A stretch of 64,000 nt of DNA, from NCBI GenBank assembly GCA_029876055.1, contig CM056874.1:8370001-8434000 (forward strand), written 5' to 3'. Both the position numbers and the translations under genes were made by a program. Source of the stretch: Madurella fahalii (lineage: Eukaryota; Ascomycota; Sordariomycetes; Sordariales). The notes under the pieces are model-generated. The model searched no databases, was not told the origin of the DNA, and was given only the letters and a program-made list of their open reading frames with translations. The first letter of the stretch is position 1; the number at the start of each line of letters is the position of its first letter. Shown here in pieces: positions 21,250 to 33,790 of this stretch.

Positions 21250-24200
21250 TCAAACATCCACAGCAACAGCCTCCACGAGTCCCTCCTCCTGTTCAGTTTG
21301 ACCGCCTTCCACCCGGCTCCCGCCCCCTATCTCTCCACCCAAAGCAACAATAGCCCCTGTGGCGCCCTCGTTTCCTATCTCACCTTCACCACCCACACCC
21401 TCAGCAGCGTCCTTCCCCTCTACTGCCTCTTCACCATCCATGTCCATCCTCTCCGCGGCAGCAAGCCAATCTTCCTCGACCGCCGCATTCTTCATCTCCT
21501 TCTTCCGCAACTCCAACCTCTTCAACGCCACGAACGCGCTGGGGGCACGAAGCTCACCCGCGCCTCCTACACCAGGAAGCTTATTCTCCGCAGCAGCAGC
21601 CGCAGTAGCACCAGTGCGCCTCCACGACCCCCGACTAGCAACGGCACTCCAGCCGCCCGTGTTGCTCGCAGCAGTTGAATCACCTTCCCGCCTGGTAATG
21701 CTAACCGATGGGGAAGAGGACGACGACGGCCCCGGCCCGTCGGCAACATCGACGTGACACAGCGACACTGCACCTGCCAGGCCAAGGCGGGAGACTGTGC
21801 GCGCGATGTTAGGTTTGAGCTGTGACAGCGCCGACTCTAGAGCTTGCGCGGTAGGTGCAACAGAAGTTACAGCCACGGCGGCTGTGGTGGTGTTGGGCGT
21901 GGCCTTGATGACTATCTCGTCGGAAGGGAGGAAGTGGGTGGTGAAGGTCAAAGCTGGGCCGGTGCGGGAAGCTAACGCCAGGTCTGCCGCCAGGGCTTGG
22001 TCGAGCTCGTCAATGGTTAGGGCGAAACGGGGGTTCTTGAGGACGAGAGCGTTGAAGGTCTGCGCGCCCCGTTTTGGAGGTGCTGTAGAGGCCGAGGCTG
22101 GAGGTCGGAGAGACGAAGCGGCGGCGCCGAGAGTCGAGGCTGCTTTGGCGATGCGGAGGCATTGCGCGAGCGTCTTCCGCGGCGCGGATACAAACCGCGG
22201 GGTCTTGAAGACGCAGACGTGACGGTGTGGTTCGGGGTCCTGGCTCTCCGAATCGAGACCGAAGTCCTCCGCGAGCGCGTGCAAGAATGCCCGCTGGTGG
22301 GCTTGCATTGGCTTGAACCGAAGGCGCTTCTCGTCCTGCGCAGCGGCGAAGGCGCGGAACTCACGCTCCTGTGTTTGTGCCCAGCTGATATTCTCTCGGA
22401 ACAATTTAAGAGTCGTGTCAGAGTACGGGATGTGATCGTCAGAGTGCGTCTCAGGATCGATGCTAAGTGCTTCGGCGAGTTGCCGATTTCGTTGCAGACG
22501 GAGGCACTCGTCATCGCACTTTAAAGTTGATTCTCTGGTCAGCCAGGGGTTGAGCTTCGTAGCTTGGCACCGAACCTCCTGTTTGCGACGCTGGCAAGGA
22601 CAGGTGATGAATGTCTTGGATTGACAGGGCTTGTCCTCTTTGCAATCTGTGGAGGACGAGTTAGACATTGCTCTTTGCCATAATAGAGATCGCTTCACTT
22701 ACGATAAGGCGCATGACACTGCTCAGTACAAGTGTGCTCGCATGATTTACGGATCTTGCCACACACCTGGGCGCAGTGCGTGCCAGACATTCCGGCATCT
22801 TCGCACTCCCCGGGCTTATGGCATGGTTTCCTACATTCATGGGCCCTGGGCATGTTAGACACCAATCGATTGATATGAGAGGCGAGAGATGCCGTAGCTT
22901 ACCCGCACTTGAGCTTTTTCCCGCAAGGTAGACCACACCTAGCCTCCTCGAACCAACAGGGCTGGTTCTTCAGCGTCTTCTTGCCGCAGATGCAAGGCTT
23001 CTCCATCAAAAATGGGCACTTGGGGCAGGGCACCTCCTCAGGATGGCATTGGTGATGGAGGGACGGATGGCCGCATGGACGGGCTCTCGTACACGGGAAT
23101 CGGCATTCGGGCGGCCGTGTCCCGCAAGGTTGAGGTGGTTGGAGCACAGTCCGTCCGCAGGAGCAGCTAATCTCGTCGAAGATGGCCTCCGGGCAGGACA
23201 TACACGGTCCTTTATGGCAGAGTTGCTGGCAGGTGTGTTTGCCGCACTTGAGCTGGCGGCCGCAGACCTGCAAGCAGATGTGCTCCGGTTCATAGTTCTC
23301 GTTGGCATTCCGCTTCTGCTTCCGTCTCTCGGCAGCCTTCTTCTCGCCCGAACAACAACGCTCTCCGCACTCGTGCCTACCGCAATTGAGCTGAGCTCGG
23401 CACACGCGGAAGCAGTGCGGGTGCACGATGTCTCCTTGATGGCAGGCAGATCTGACAGTCGTCCTTCCGCAGCGGCAGGTAATGTCCACAGTCTGGGTGC
23501 AGGGCGCACAAGCGCCAGTATGGCATTTGTCCGGGCACAAATGGCCACAAGCTAGAACCTTGTTGCATGGCTTGTCGCAATGCGGGACCGCGTCTCGACA
23601 TGATTGCCTCGGATCTACTGACATGGACTCGAGGGGGGTCTTGCCGCACGGGCAATGGGTGACAACATCCGGAGAAAAGGGGCAATGGGCCGCCGCTTCG
23701 TCTTGCGGGTGGCATGGCTTCTGGCAGGCATGGTGGCCACAGTCGAAGTCCCGACCGCAGGTGTTGCGGCAACGGAATGAGCCCTCGAACCAACTATCCG
23801 AATCAGACTCGGTACTCCCGACCTCCGGCGGCGAGTTAAGTTGCCCATAATTGAAGGACTCCTCGACGTCGTCACGCTGGTTGCAGGGCATTTCACGCCG
23901 CTCCTTTCCGCAATAGCAGGTGGAAACCATGGGTACCTCGCAAGCACCGCACAAGCCGGCATGACAAGTTTGAGCGCACTCGTGCTCGCCACACGGAAGC
24001 AAATCACCGCATCGCTCTTGACAACTCCACCCCCTGCTATAATCGGTCTCGCTGCATCGTTTGGTCGACGTATTCTTGCCACAGAAGCAAGTTTGTGTCG
24101 GGCCCATCAGTGTGCACGGAGGGCATGGTCCAGCGTGGCACATCAATGAACATGGGTGTGGGCATGTCGCCCGGGGCTTGTTGCATGTCTGTCCACAGGT

Positions 24201-25044
24201 GTGAGGAGGGAGACCTGGAATGGGCTTCGGGTCGATGTCTTTTCCACACCAGCAGTGGTATGGCCCTGGCTGTTCGATCAAGGTGGAATTGCACCCAGGA
24301 CAGCGCCAACCCTCGGGCCGGTTTGGGCCTTGGTTCTCGTCCCGCTCCTTCAGCTGGTTCGTGTGCCATTTCCTGACGCAATGGAGGTGGGCCACAGTCC
24401 AGCAAATAGAACAAGACCAAACACGGGAGCTCCGCAGCACTTCACTCGTACAGATGACGCATTCGTACTGCCGATTGTCGATATCCTCGTGGATACGGGT
24501 AGGCAGATCTGCCGCTGAGGATTTCGGCATCACTCTCGGCGCAGACGATTTCGGCTTCTCTTTCGAACCCGTTGCTTGAGGCGCAGAACTGTAATCATAT
24601 GAGCTTCCTATTCCGGGTAAACCTTCAGAGGGGCACGAACCTCGGGGGGGTTGCTGGTTGTCCTGGGACGAATTCGGGGGCATTGGCGCGCAAACTAGGT
24701 CCGGACGAGCCGGCCCCAGCCTGGTTAAGAGCGGGAGGCGCTCGTCCCCCTCGATGCGATACCACGATTGAACGTTGAGAGACGCCGCCTCTACCACGCC
24801 GTTGATTGCCTTGTCTTCCCCTATCCCCTCGCCCCCGTCCCCGCTGAGATGATACATCCCGACCCTCACTTGAGGCGGGAGGAACTGGCTCAGAACTGTT
24901 CACCGGAGACTCCTGCACTGCTTGGACCCCTTCAGCATTGGACCGCCCGGGGCCATGGTGATGACCTCTTCTTGGCCGGCCTCTACGGCCTCTTCCACTT
25001 CGGTGAGAAGCGGTTTGGGACGGGGCTGCTGATGTCTCGGACAT
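21250..25044 (-). CDS. FAP1: NF-X1-type zinc-finger protein with R3H domain (Fap1-like)
   Basis: Exons 25044-24641, 24588-22903, 22845-22703 and 22646-21250 (minus strand) give 1,209 residues. The N-terminal 130 residues are Arg/Gly-rich (RGRGDRGR). A RING/PHD-like finger follows at about residues 178-235 (CVICTSEV, CSICW, WRCPGC). Next come about nine NFX1 zinc-finger repeats of the C-GH-C-x-C-H type (for example CGEHECAQTCHAGLC and CGKHTCQQLCHKGPC). An R3H nucleic-acid-binding domain is near residues 835-920 (RFKPMQAHQRAFLHAL). The C-terminus is Ala/Gly/Glu-rich. Yeast Fap1 binds FKBP12 and confers rapamycin resistance; NFX1 proteins act as transcriptional repressors and ubiquitin ligases. 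The first intron (24640-24589, donor GTTCGT) bridges two reading frames beside a C-run, so a sequencing frameshift is an alternative. The start could also be nine residues upstream. Confidence 0.93.
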
Positions 25045-25721
25045 GGTAGGGGTGGTGGCGAGTCGCTTCACCCTGTCGAGAGGCTATTGTGGCGGGGCTC
25101 GAGTGCGAATTCCCAGTTGGGATCTGTCTGTAGTGCGCTTTTGAAATACAGCGACTTCACAATAAGATAAAGAAACAAGAATCCGGCTTCGGCCTTTTTA
25201 TTTTTGAGAAGACAAATACCCGAGTTCCAGCTGGTTCGGTTCTGTATTAATAAAACTTGAGCGTGAAGCACCTGCAACCCGGTTGTTTGCCGTATGAGTA
25301 ATACAGTGCCATTAACATATACTTGCTTCTATACTGTGCTCTGCCCCAGGGTTAGGGTCTACTGCTGGGGTCCGACGAGACTATCCATACTAACTTGCTT
25401 ATATCGATTTCAGGGAACAGAAATATGTGACTGTCAAGCTTTGCTCGTTTAGTCACTCTTTTATGTTAAATATTCCCTGTCTCCGCGTTTCGTGTCTGTC
25501 CTGCGGCAGCTGCAGCCCTTTGGTAAGTAGTAGCTCACTTAGACGACAGATCATGCCAGATCCAGAATCTCTATTTTCCATCTGGTCTCTTATAACACGG
25601 GATTGCCAATGCCCGATATGACGTTATAGAAAACCCCTTCTGTCTATAAACAAATCTATCTCATAATGAGATCTACATGTATGCTTCTAATGGTACCTCT
25701 CCCCGCTGAAAATCCATCCCT
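25045..25721. other. intergenic region, no gene seen
   Basis: This 677-bp gap contains the FAP1 promoter and the 3' flank of the ABC transporter gene. It looks locally richer in A and T than the coding regions. No recognisable element. Confidence 0.45.
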
Positions 25722-28700
25722 TCACTCTCTACTCACAAGCCTCTTCCAACCTCTCTTCCGCCCCTCTTCCTCCTCGACATAGTTATCTTTAACCACGCTC
25801 AAGAACACTCTCTCCAGCGTTGGCGCACCAATCGAGTAGTCCTCCAGTCCCAACACCTCCCTGTTCTGCTCCAACAGTTCGATCAGTCTGCCCACCGCAC
25901 TCTTCCTGCCCTCGTCCTCAGACAGAGAAGCAGGGACCATAAACCGCACCAACCCTCCCAAGCTCTCCCCGTCAAACACCACCGCCCTTCCGGCCTCTTC
26001 TCCGCCAAACTTCTCTCTGACCCAGTCCTCCACTGTCCTCTCATCGACCCCATCCTTCAGCACGAGCTGCACACAAATAAAATCACTATACTGCTTCCTC
26101 AACTTCTGGGTGGTCCCCAGCGCAAGCACCTTCCCGCCGCCCAAAATCGCCGCCCCCGTCGCCAGCGTGTCCGCCTCCTCCATCGAGTGCGTCGTCAGCA
26201 GGATCGTCCGGCCGGGCGCCACGCTCTCCCCAAGGACCCTCCACATCTTCCGCTTGGCGGCCGCGTCCATGCCGCTGCTCGGCTCGTCGAGGACCAAGAC
26301 GGGCGGGTTCCCAAGGAGCGCGATGGCCAGGCTCAGCTTGCGCTTGTTGCCGCCCGACAGCTCCGAGGCGGGCTTGTCGGCCATGGCGTCGGGCAAGCCG
26401 ACGCGCGCCATGACGCCGGCGACGTCGGCCGCGGGCACGCCCTTGACGCGCGCGTAGAAGCGGAGGTGCTGCCGCGCCGTGAGGAGGTCGAGCGCGTCGA
26501 ACTGCGGGCAGACGCCGATCGAGGTCTGGGCGAGGGCCGGGTTGGAGGGCAGGGAGACGCCCCGGAGGAGGATGTCGCCTGAGTCCGGGCGCAGTTCGCC
26601 GCGGATGAGGTTGACGATGGTGGTCTTGCCGGCGCCGTTGGGCCCGAGGAGGGCGAGGATCTCATTGGAGGAGAGGGAGAGGGAGACGGACGAGACGGCG
26701 GGGCGCGAGTTGAAGGATTTGGAAAGATTGGTTATCTGGAGGAGGTCGCAGTTCGGGGTTTGGTGTTTGAGAGTAGCGTCGGGATTCTCAGGGGTGTTTG
26801 ACGAACTACTAGTAGAGGAGCGGCGGCCGAACAGATTGGAAAATGAGAGGTCCTTGTCCAGCCATATCAGTAGGACTGTGAGGAAGACGATATTAAGGCA
26901 GAGGTATGCGATCGGAAAACCGTATCCCCACCATGAACCGGCGTCGGCGAGTCTGTTGCCACGGCATCCCAGCTGGTAGAGATTGAATCCTACCGCCATG
27001 CCGCGGAAGACGTTCCCGATGGGGAACACTAGACTGAGGGTGAATGCGATGATGTCGGAGATTCTCTGGACATCAAGTGGGTCGCTCAAAGCGGCTGGGA
27101 GCTGAAGGCTGTATCAGCTTGATGCTCCAACCCATCTACCAGGAACACCTACCATGATCGACAGCGCCAACACAAAGTAACCCAATACACTAAACCCCAA
27201 CGTCCACAAAAATGCCGCTAGTTGCGACGTGGCCCACGTCGACACAATGTAGCTGAGGAGTATTCCCGTAATGCCGTACAAGAATGCCACGGGGAACATG
27301 TATCCTGGCTCGTACCAGAATGGGAATTGCAGCGAGATAGTGACTGTGAAGGCGATCGAGACAGCCAAGACGAAGCAGAGGTCGAAGAGGAAATAGGCGG
27401 TCCACAAGGGGAGCGGTCTGACTCCATTGGATATCTGAAGCGCCTTGACTTTGGTGACTCTCTCAAAAGCCGGGTAGAGGGCGAATAAACAAGGGTATAC
27501 AGCGAAAATGAAGGCGGCGTACTGTTGGGAGTCAATATGAATTTATATGATTGTCATGTACAGTGCTATTCGGCAAGCACTTACCAGGATATACTGCCAA
27601 CTTCCGTCCAAAATTCGAACTCTACGCTGTCCTGGTGTCAGCGAGCCTTTCACATTTTATACCAAGCAAGGAATAAGCGGGGAAAGGGAGAGATCAGCCA
27701 ACTCACTACCGAGATCCCCTCCTCCAACGCCGTATCAATCCTCACCCCACTCCTTATAGCCGTGTACAGATGCAATAGATCCACGCTACTCCCCCTCCCA
27801 CCGGAAAGGTAGGCAATAGTCGGCGGGTGCCCGCCCTCCTCCCTATCACCCATGTACAGCCCGCCCGTATAGTACCGGAATACCGTCGGGATGGTGTCTA
27901 CGTACTCCCTGAACTCATCATATCCATCCAAAATAACCCAGTCATTCGAAAAATTCTCCATCGAGTACTCCTCTCCAATGGGGAAGTCTTCCAGCACTTG
28001 AGACAACGTGTTGTTTGCCAACGGCGGGCCAAAGGGCGCTCTCCGGATCCCGGCTATCCACATACGCAAGGGGATAGTGTTCACGAAGTTGTTAGTGCTC
28101 ATGCTGAGGCAGTCAGGACGGACAAAATTCGGTGAGATGAAGATGTTTATGGGGGGCATGCAAGCGATGGGTAGGGCGAGCGCCAAGAACGCGGCGAACC
28201 AGTACCGCGGAAGAATCTGTAAGCGCTTTAGGAGGAGGGCCCGGAGTTGTTGGGCAAAAGAGGTTGGCTGAGCGAAGCTAAGGGGCGGGAGCGAAACTAT
28301 TCCCATGGCAGCATCGGCTTTCTCGGGGTCGTAGACATCGTTGCCGTTGTTACTAATTGGCGTTGAAGATGCCCTTTCGGAAGAGGTGAAGATGTCGTCC
28401 TGGGCTACCCCGAGGAAGACGTCTTCTATCGTTGGGCCTGATACCTGGACGTCGGACTGGCCCGCAGCTTCGAGTCTGGCGATAAGCCGGGCTGCGGACT
28501 TTGAATCAGGGGTGCGGTAGATTATGCGATCTTGGTGGAGGGTTCGTTGGGCATCGAGGCCGGCGATGCTCATGTCTGTGTCCAAGGGGAGACTGACCCG
28601 GTAGCCTCCGCCGAGTTGATTCTTGAGCTCGGTGGCGGTCCCTTGACACTTGATTTGCCCCTTGGAGAGAATTACAATGTGATCCGCCAGCACCTCGCCC

Positions 28701-31014
28701 TCGTCGAGGAAATGGGTGGTGAAAACCATGGACCTCTTGGAGCGCTCCGCCAGGATAATGTTCCAGATGGTTCGGCGTGAAATAGGGTCCTAAACAGCCA
28801 TTAGTTTGGATATTTGTATATGCCATGCTCAGGGCTCTTACCAGGCCGGAAGTGACTTCATCCATTAAGCACACGGTAGCCCCCCCTACAAACATGCATG
28901 CCAGCTGGAGTTTCCTCTTCTGTCCCCCGCTCAACGTACCCGCCCGACTGTGCATTTTCCTGGTCAGATCGCACGCCGCGATGAGTCTATGGAGGGTCTG
29001 CAGGTCCTCCTTTCCGCCTTTCAGCTCGCTCCAAAACTTGACGTGCTCAAGGATTGTGAGCCTGTTGAAGAGGACGTTTTTCTGCGGGCATACCCCTGAA
29101 ACCCATGTCAACCCCCGAATCAGTCAGCATTGCATGCACGGGTACGAACCTAACTTGGTTGAGCACGCCGAGATAACCATCTTCCCAGCTGTTGGCGTGT
29201 GCGAGCCAGCCAAGAGATCGAGAGCGGTCGATTTGCCCGCGCCGTTGACCCCCAGGAGGCATAGGATCTGGTTCTTGTGTGCCACAAGGTCAAGTCCGTC
29301 AAGCGCCTTGTGATCCTGTCTGCCTTTTCCGCAAAGAAGAGCTTTCCTGAGCCATGACGCCGTGTACACTTTGGTAAGCCCGGTGGCCCGGATAGCAACA
29401 CCTGAGTGCCTGTCCTCCCCTGCCGTCTCGGACAAAATCCGGTCCCTGAAGTTAATACCATGCAGCTGCCGCTCGGCAATAATGGCCAAGACCGGATAAG
29501 CAAAGATTTGAACTACCAGAAGCACCCAGAAGGTCCACACGGCAACGAAGTAAGACTGTCCCACGGAGGCAATGTTGGCGGGATCTGGTATAGCTGCTTC
29601 CGACATAAAGACAGGCCAGGCGGCCAATGCGAACCGAGCCATCTATTATATAATAAGTAAACCGCCACCACGAAGCCCTCGCGTATGGAGCAGCTTACAT
29701 GAGACAGCACGAAGATGTAATTCATCGACGGGAACAGCAAAGACAGGGGGATGACCCTGGCTGTGTCGACAGCCCGATTCAGGAGAATCGCGGCGCCTCC
29801 ACCCAAACAAGTAATGCATACGCACACGAACAGACTTGATATAATTCGCCGCCTGAAGAAGGACGCCGCGAAGATGCTCGTGTTCAGAAATGCCAACCCC
29901 GATAATATCTGCCAGAAGATGGGAATCGCCGCGTTGGACTGCGGGAAGAGCAGATACCAGTATACTAAGCCCACTCGTCAGTGCCTCAATGAGCTCAGGA
30001 AAAGGACGAAGAGGGGAAACTCACAGCATCCAGCGACAATCCACACAGGGAACTGCACAATTCCCAGAGCCACAATCCACCCCACCACCCTCACCGCCGG
30101 GCCTCCTCCCATGGCATCGATCAGCCCAGCCACTCCGGAAGCTCGTTCGGCGCTCACGACGCCAACGACATGATACACCCCGGGCAGCACGCTCAGGAAG
30201 AAAACAATCACATACGTGGTAATGACGGTATCACCGTAGTTGGCGTCAAGGATGCGATCGAGATCCTCCTGCCGCATACTGCTGAACATGTATTCTTCCG
30301 GAGCCTCGGTGGAGTTGGTTATGGCATTGTCGATGGCCAGCTTGGCGGGGAGGTGGTAAATCTGGTGTGGATTGGTGGAGTAGTGGACATTAGCTCGATA
30401 GGAGTTGCGGGCTGGGTCAAAACGAAGGGTGTAGTTCCTGAGGACAAGGGAAGAATGGGTTTGTTAGCAAGGAGACGACGGTCTAATTATTCTGAAAACC
30501 GCCAGTACCCAGTCATAGTAGAATGATGCAAAGGTCCCAAGTATAGAATAGTAGAGACTCACCATGTCTGGTTCATACCGAAAAACGGCGGAGTGAGCGG
30601 CGAGTCAAGGAAGGTAACAATGGCATAGCAGCCGGAGGTCCCACGGAAGTTGGGCACACAATAAGACGACGCCTCATCCCGAGTCTCGAATTGCACGACC
30701 TTCTCGGGAGCCAGCTGGCGGGAGACAGTCGAGATGACCGTATCAATGTCGGGGCCGAGAACCGGGTCCTTTACAAAGACCAGCTGCTGTGACCCGGGGA
30801 TAGCATCTTGAATGGCGCGAATAGGGGTGGGTGTGCCAATCCCATATATGTTCCTAGATGCGCCGAAGTTTCTGATGTTGAGCGTTAGGGCGAGAACGAG
30901 GATTGGCGCGACAATGGACTGGAGGAGGGTCGATAGCCAGTGCCGTGTCACCAGCAGGATGAGGTTCTTCTTGGTGAGTGCCTTCACTTGGCGAGCAAAC
31001 TCCCCGGCAGCCAT
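25722..31014 (-). CDS. full-length ABCA-type ABC transporter
   Basis: Nine exons on the minus strand: 31014-30563, 30437-30025, 29964-29699, 29642-29150, 29095-28842, 28789-27707, 27626-27585, 27521-27153 and 27101-25722; joined in frame they give 1,583 residues. Topology is TMD1-NBD1-TMD2-NBD2. NBD1 has Walker A GVNGAGKST (about residue 508), signature LSGGQKRKLQLA, Walker B CLMDEVTSGLDP and the H-loop TTHFLDE. NBD2 has Walker A GPNGAGKTT (about residue 1277), LSGGNKRKLSLAIAL, VLVLDEPSSGMD and TTHSMEEAD. The LSGGQ/KRKL pattern and layout are typical of the ABCA subfamily, whose members move lipids and sterols across membranes. In NBD1 the usual Pro after Asp-Glu is Val. The 42-nt exon 7 (RRVRILDGSWQYIL) fits exactly. 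Substrate is unknown. The gene borders the gene-poor and accessory region to its right. Confidence 0.94.
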
Positions 31015-31797
31015 CGCTTCAGCCCTGCTTCCGGGAGCAACTTGTCATGAAGGCTAAAGACGAGAAGCTGACCGTAAGAGACCCTATACGGTAGGTCTCT
31101 AGGTGAAGCCGCCAATTGATTCAAAGCGATGCATATATGTACTAATTGCGAAGTACTAACTGTAGTGGTACTACGCTAGATGGTTGTGGATGAGCTGCCG
31201 CATGGCCAACAGTAATTTAACTTGGTGAATAGTAAATTATCACCCTAGGAGCAGAGTTTCCTTTTCCTGCACCTCGCCAAGCCATTCCCCACGCAGTGAC
31301 GCGTCCCAGGAGGTAGACACGCGGCCTTGCCATTCGATACGACGCTTGTATTAACAGGGCACCTGTAAAACCCAGGCCCCAGTCTCAGTGATCCATGGTA
31401 TTTGGATAAGCCTGCAGGTGCAATGATTGGTCACACGTCCCGTGTGTGAGATAGGGAGGCCACATAATGATTACAATCAGACAGGAGCCAATCGATATCA
31501 TGCTCCTGCGTGGTACAAATGCTTGGGTCCGGCACGGCGCCGGCGCCGGGATTCTCGGGCCAACCCCTTCTCAGCCGGGGCCCCGGCGTGTACGCCGTAC
31601 CTCAGTATAATCCGCCACAGGGCATGTGCAGAATGCAAGACCGGCAGCAACAATTAGTTCGAGTGGACCCAGTAGGATTCGGAAACGCGCGGCATTTGAC
31701 CTGGCACAGATACGAGCCGGGCGACGACAATGCAATAGAACAGGGCTTGGCGGTCTGACTTACCGTGGACACACATACCTTACACATCAAATAGGCA

Positions 31798-31818
31798 AGG
31801 TAGGTAAGGTACCTACCT
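31798..31818. repeat. short perfect inverted repeat of AGGTAGGTA / TACCTACCT
   Basis: Two 9-bp arms (31798-31806 and 31810-31818) around three bases. Related TACCTACCT strings occur near 40732 and 46560, so this may be one example of a common intergenic motif. Confidence 0.7.
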
Positions 31819-32196
31819 CTAGTACTAGTACGTAACGTCAACCCAGTCTCGATCACCTTGATCGCTCAACTGATAGGCAGCCAGAATGTAGTGCTCATGA
31901 GATTCATTCCGGTCCACCTAACCTACTAATTATCTTTCTATAGCCACAAGACTTCGAGCGAACGTATCCTTCTATACCTTTGACAGCACTGGGATTCGGT
32001 TTCTCACTCGTCTGGCAGCGAATGTGCTCACTGTCGTCATGCTGCTAGGACGCGGTGTCGGTCTTGCGACGACGACTTCTGCTGGGAGGGCCAAAGGTTG
32101 TGCAAACCGGAGCAGAAATTGAAGGGGGGAGCGGTACCTAAGGTCTCTTGGTCCTCCATAGGACCTTGATCTGAGGATTGGAAAATGAATACTTAA

Positions 32197-32412
32197 CACG
32201 GTCTTTGGGGTGTCACAAGATTTGGAGAGGCCGATGGTTCCGATGACTATTTCTTCGAGCCTCGCGAATTTGCTGCGGTGGAGTTCTCCAAGGCAACTCT
32301 CATTGGTGACTCGGAACTAAGCTTTAGCGCCGCTAAAATGCTACGGCGTATCATCAAAGAGGCGCTGGACGCCGTTGGAGCGCTGCTGGATACTCTTTTC
32401 CGTTTAATTTAG
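32197..32412 (+). pseudogene. possible C-terminal gene remnant (open stretch without start)
   Basis: Seventy-one codons are open between a TAA and a TAG. The translation has mixed, protein-like composition (for example SDDYFFEPREFAAVEFSK and KMLRRIIKEALDAVGALL) but the only internal ATG is late. It could be the last exon of a decayed gene. No family was recognised and chance cannot be excluded. Confidence 0.2.
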
Positions 32413-33590
32413 TTTGAAGGGTCCTCTGTGAGAATATAGATTTTCTTTTGTAGTTGTAGAATTAGGACTTGGGTTTCCCTCACTGTGTTTCCATCAACTG
32501 ACGACCATTTCTCTCACCATCTGCCTCGACACGGCAATGTCCTCAAGTTGCTCAGCAGTTGGCTTCCGCTACCGAAAGGACCAGGGCCTCACATCACGTC
32601 TGTTTCAAACGCAACTCGTTTGATACTAGGTCTTTGTCCTGAACTTGGTTCGAAGGGGGTCAATTATCACTCCGGCCATGCCAGATGGCAGTACTTAGTA
32701 TCCTACTTAAAACTAGCGCGATTCTACAGCAGCGGATAGGATTAGGTAACTCCGTTGGTCCAATTACAACTTCTATCACCTAATCACAACAAAGCCTAGT
32801 TGGGCTATATCTGATTACATACTAATTAGTCTGGTACTAAATTACCTCTCCACAGTGGATCTTAGTGACATCCTTCATGGATGTCCAATCCTTCACCGGC
32901 GGTGCGCTAGCTGAACAACTGAACAGCTAGTTTTCCCAATAGTAGTCTTTCACGACGTGGTCGTGTAACAGGCATGCAAGGGGTCTCAGACTGACAAGTC
33001 GGAGCGAAGATGCGGCAGAAGTGACCAGGAACCTAGGGCGGAATGTGATTAATTAGTTACCATATGCGAAAAAAGGCTTGAATCCACTATGTCATTATAG
33101 AAGGATGCACTCGAGATGGCGGTATGGAGCCTCCTTGCTTTATATCAATTTGATTTGGAATAAACGCTGGGTTCCTAGCTGAACCGACGACTGCTGGGAT
33201 AGTTGCATGGTATGTGTCTGCGGGTCGGTCGGTCCATATCGACTTTGCCTTCAGGAACTTTGCCGAGTGGGTAGTCGGCTTCTCCATATACCCCGAAGGA
33301 AGAAACAATGCGCATGGTAACGGTGACACCCAGTCAATAGTTACGTTTGGGTCACCCCCGTAATTCTTTATCATCATTACTAAATTCGGGGCCAAGAAGT
33401 GTCTTCTTCGCGAGTTAGGGAGGCGGCGGAGATCCAACGGCATTGAATGTCAGTTGTCTAAAGCAAATCATCCTATGCCAAGTCATCGAGCTTTATACCA
33501 CCACTCTAGTGCTTGTCCGACACACTTTTAGGGGTGAATTAGATGGTCCGTTGTTTGTCGAGGCGCAACTTTACGAGGACTTGAGCGCCT

Positions 33591-33598
33591 ATATAAAA
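33591..33598 (+). promoter_or_regulatory. orphan TATA box
   Basis: ATATAAAA in a GC-richer setting, 37-44 bases before an ATG at 33635 that opens a 51-codon frame. It is one of the clearest TATA-like boxes in the window yet no recognised gene follows. Confidence 0.35.
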
Positions 33599-33634
33599 CC
33601 CCAACCGTGACGAGTCGACGCGGCCGATGCAGCT

Positions 33635-33790
33635 ATGGTGTCAAGCTTGATATGCCAAACGACCCGGCCATGCACGGGAGAGGAAGCATTGCTCGCAACG
33701 CTGCCGGCGAGATATAATCAAGGACTAAATGGTCTGTCTTGTCAACCGAGTCAGTGTGGACTTTTCCTCTTTTCTTGTTCTTTCTTTTAA
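33635..33790 (+). CDS. possible 51-residue ORF of unknown function
   Basis: ATG at 33635 to TAA at 33788-33790. The product begins MVSSLICQTTRPCTGEEALL and contains five cysteines, with a hydrophobic Phe/Ser/Cys end. Support is only the TATA box 40 bp upstream. It is short enough to be chance, or a fragment of a spliced gene; I see no family. Confidence 0.15.
   Translation: MVSSLICQTTRPCTGEEALLATLPARYNQGLNGLSCQPSQCGLFLFSCSFF

Noticed and set aside
24625..24680. Reading FAP1 as two separate genes
   Set aside because: The upstream Arg/Gly-rich frame and the zinc-finger frame join cleanly with a 52-nt intron and keep phase, so a single gene is the simpler model.
33087..33443. 118-codon minus-strand frame in the gene-poor gap
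   Set aside because: It begins with ATG and has mixed composition, but no splice signals, domain or promoter were found. Kept only as a possible remnant.
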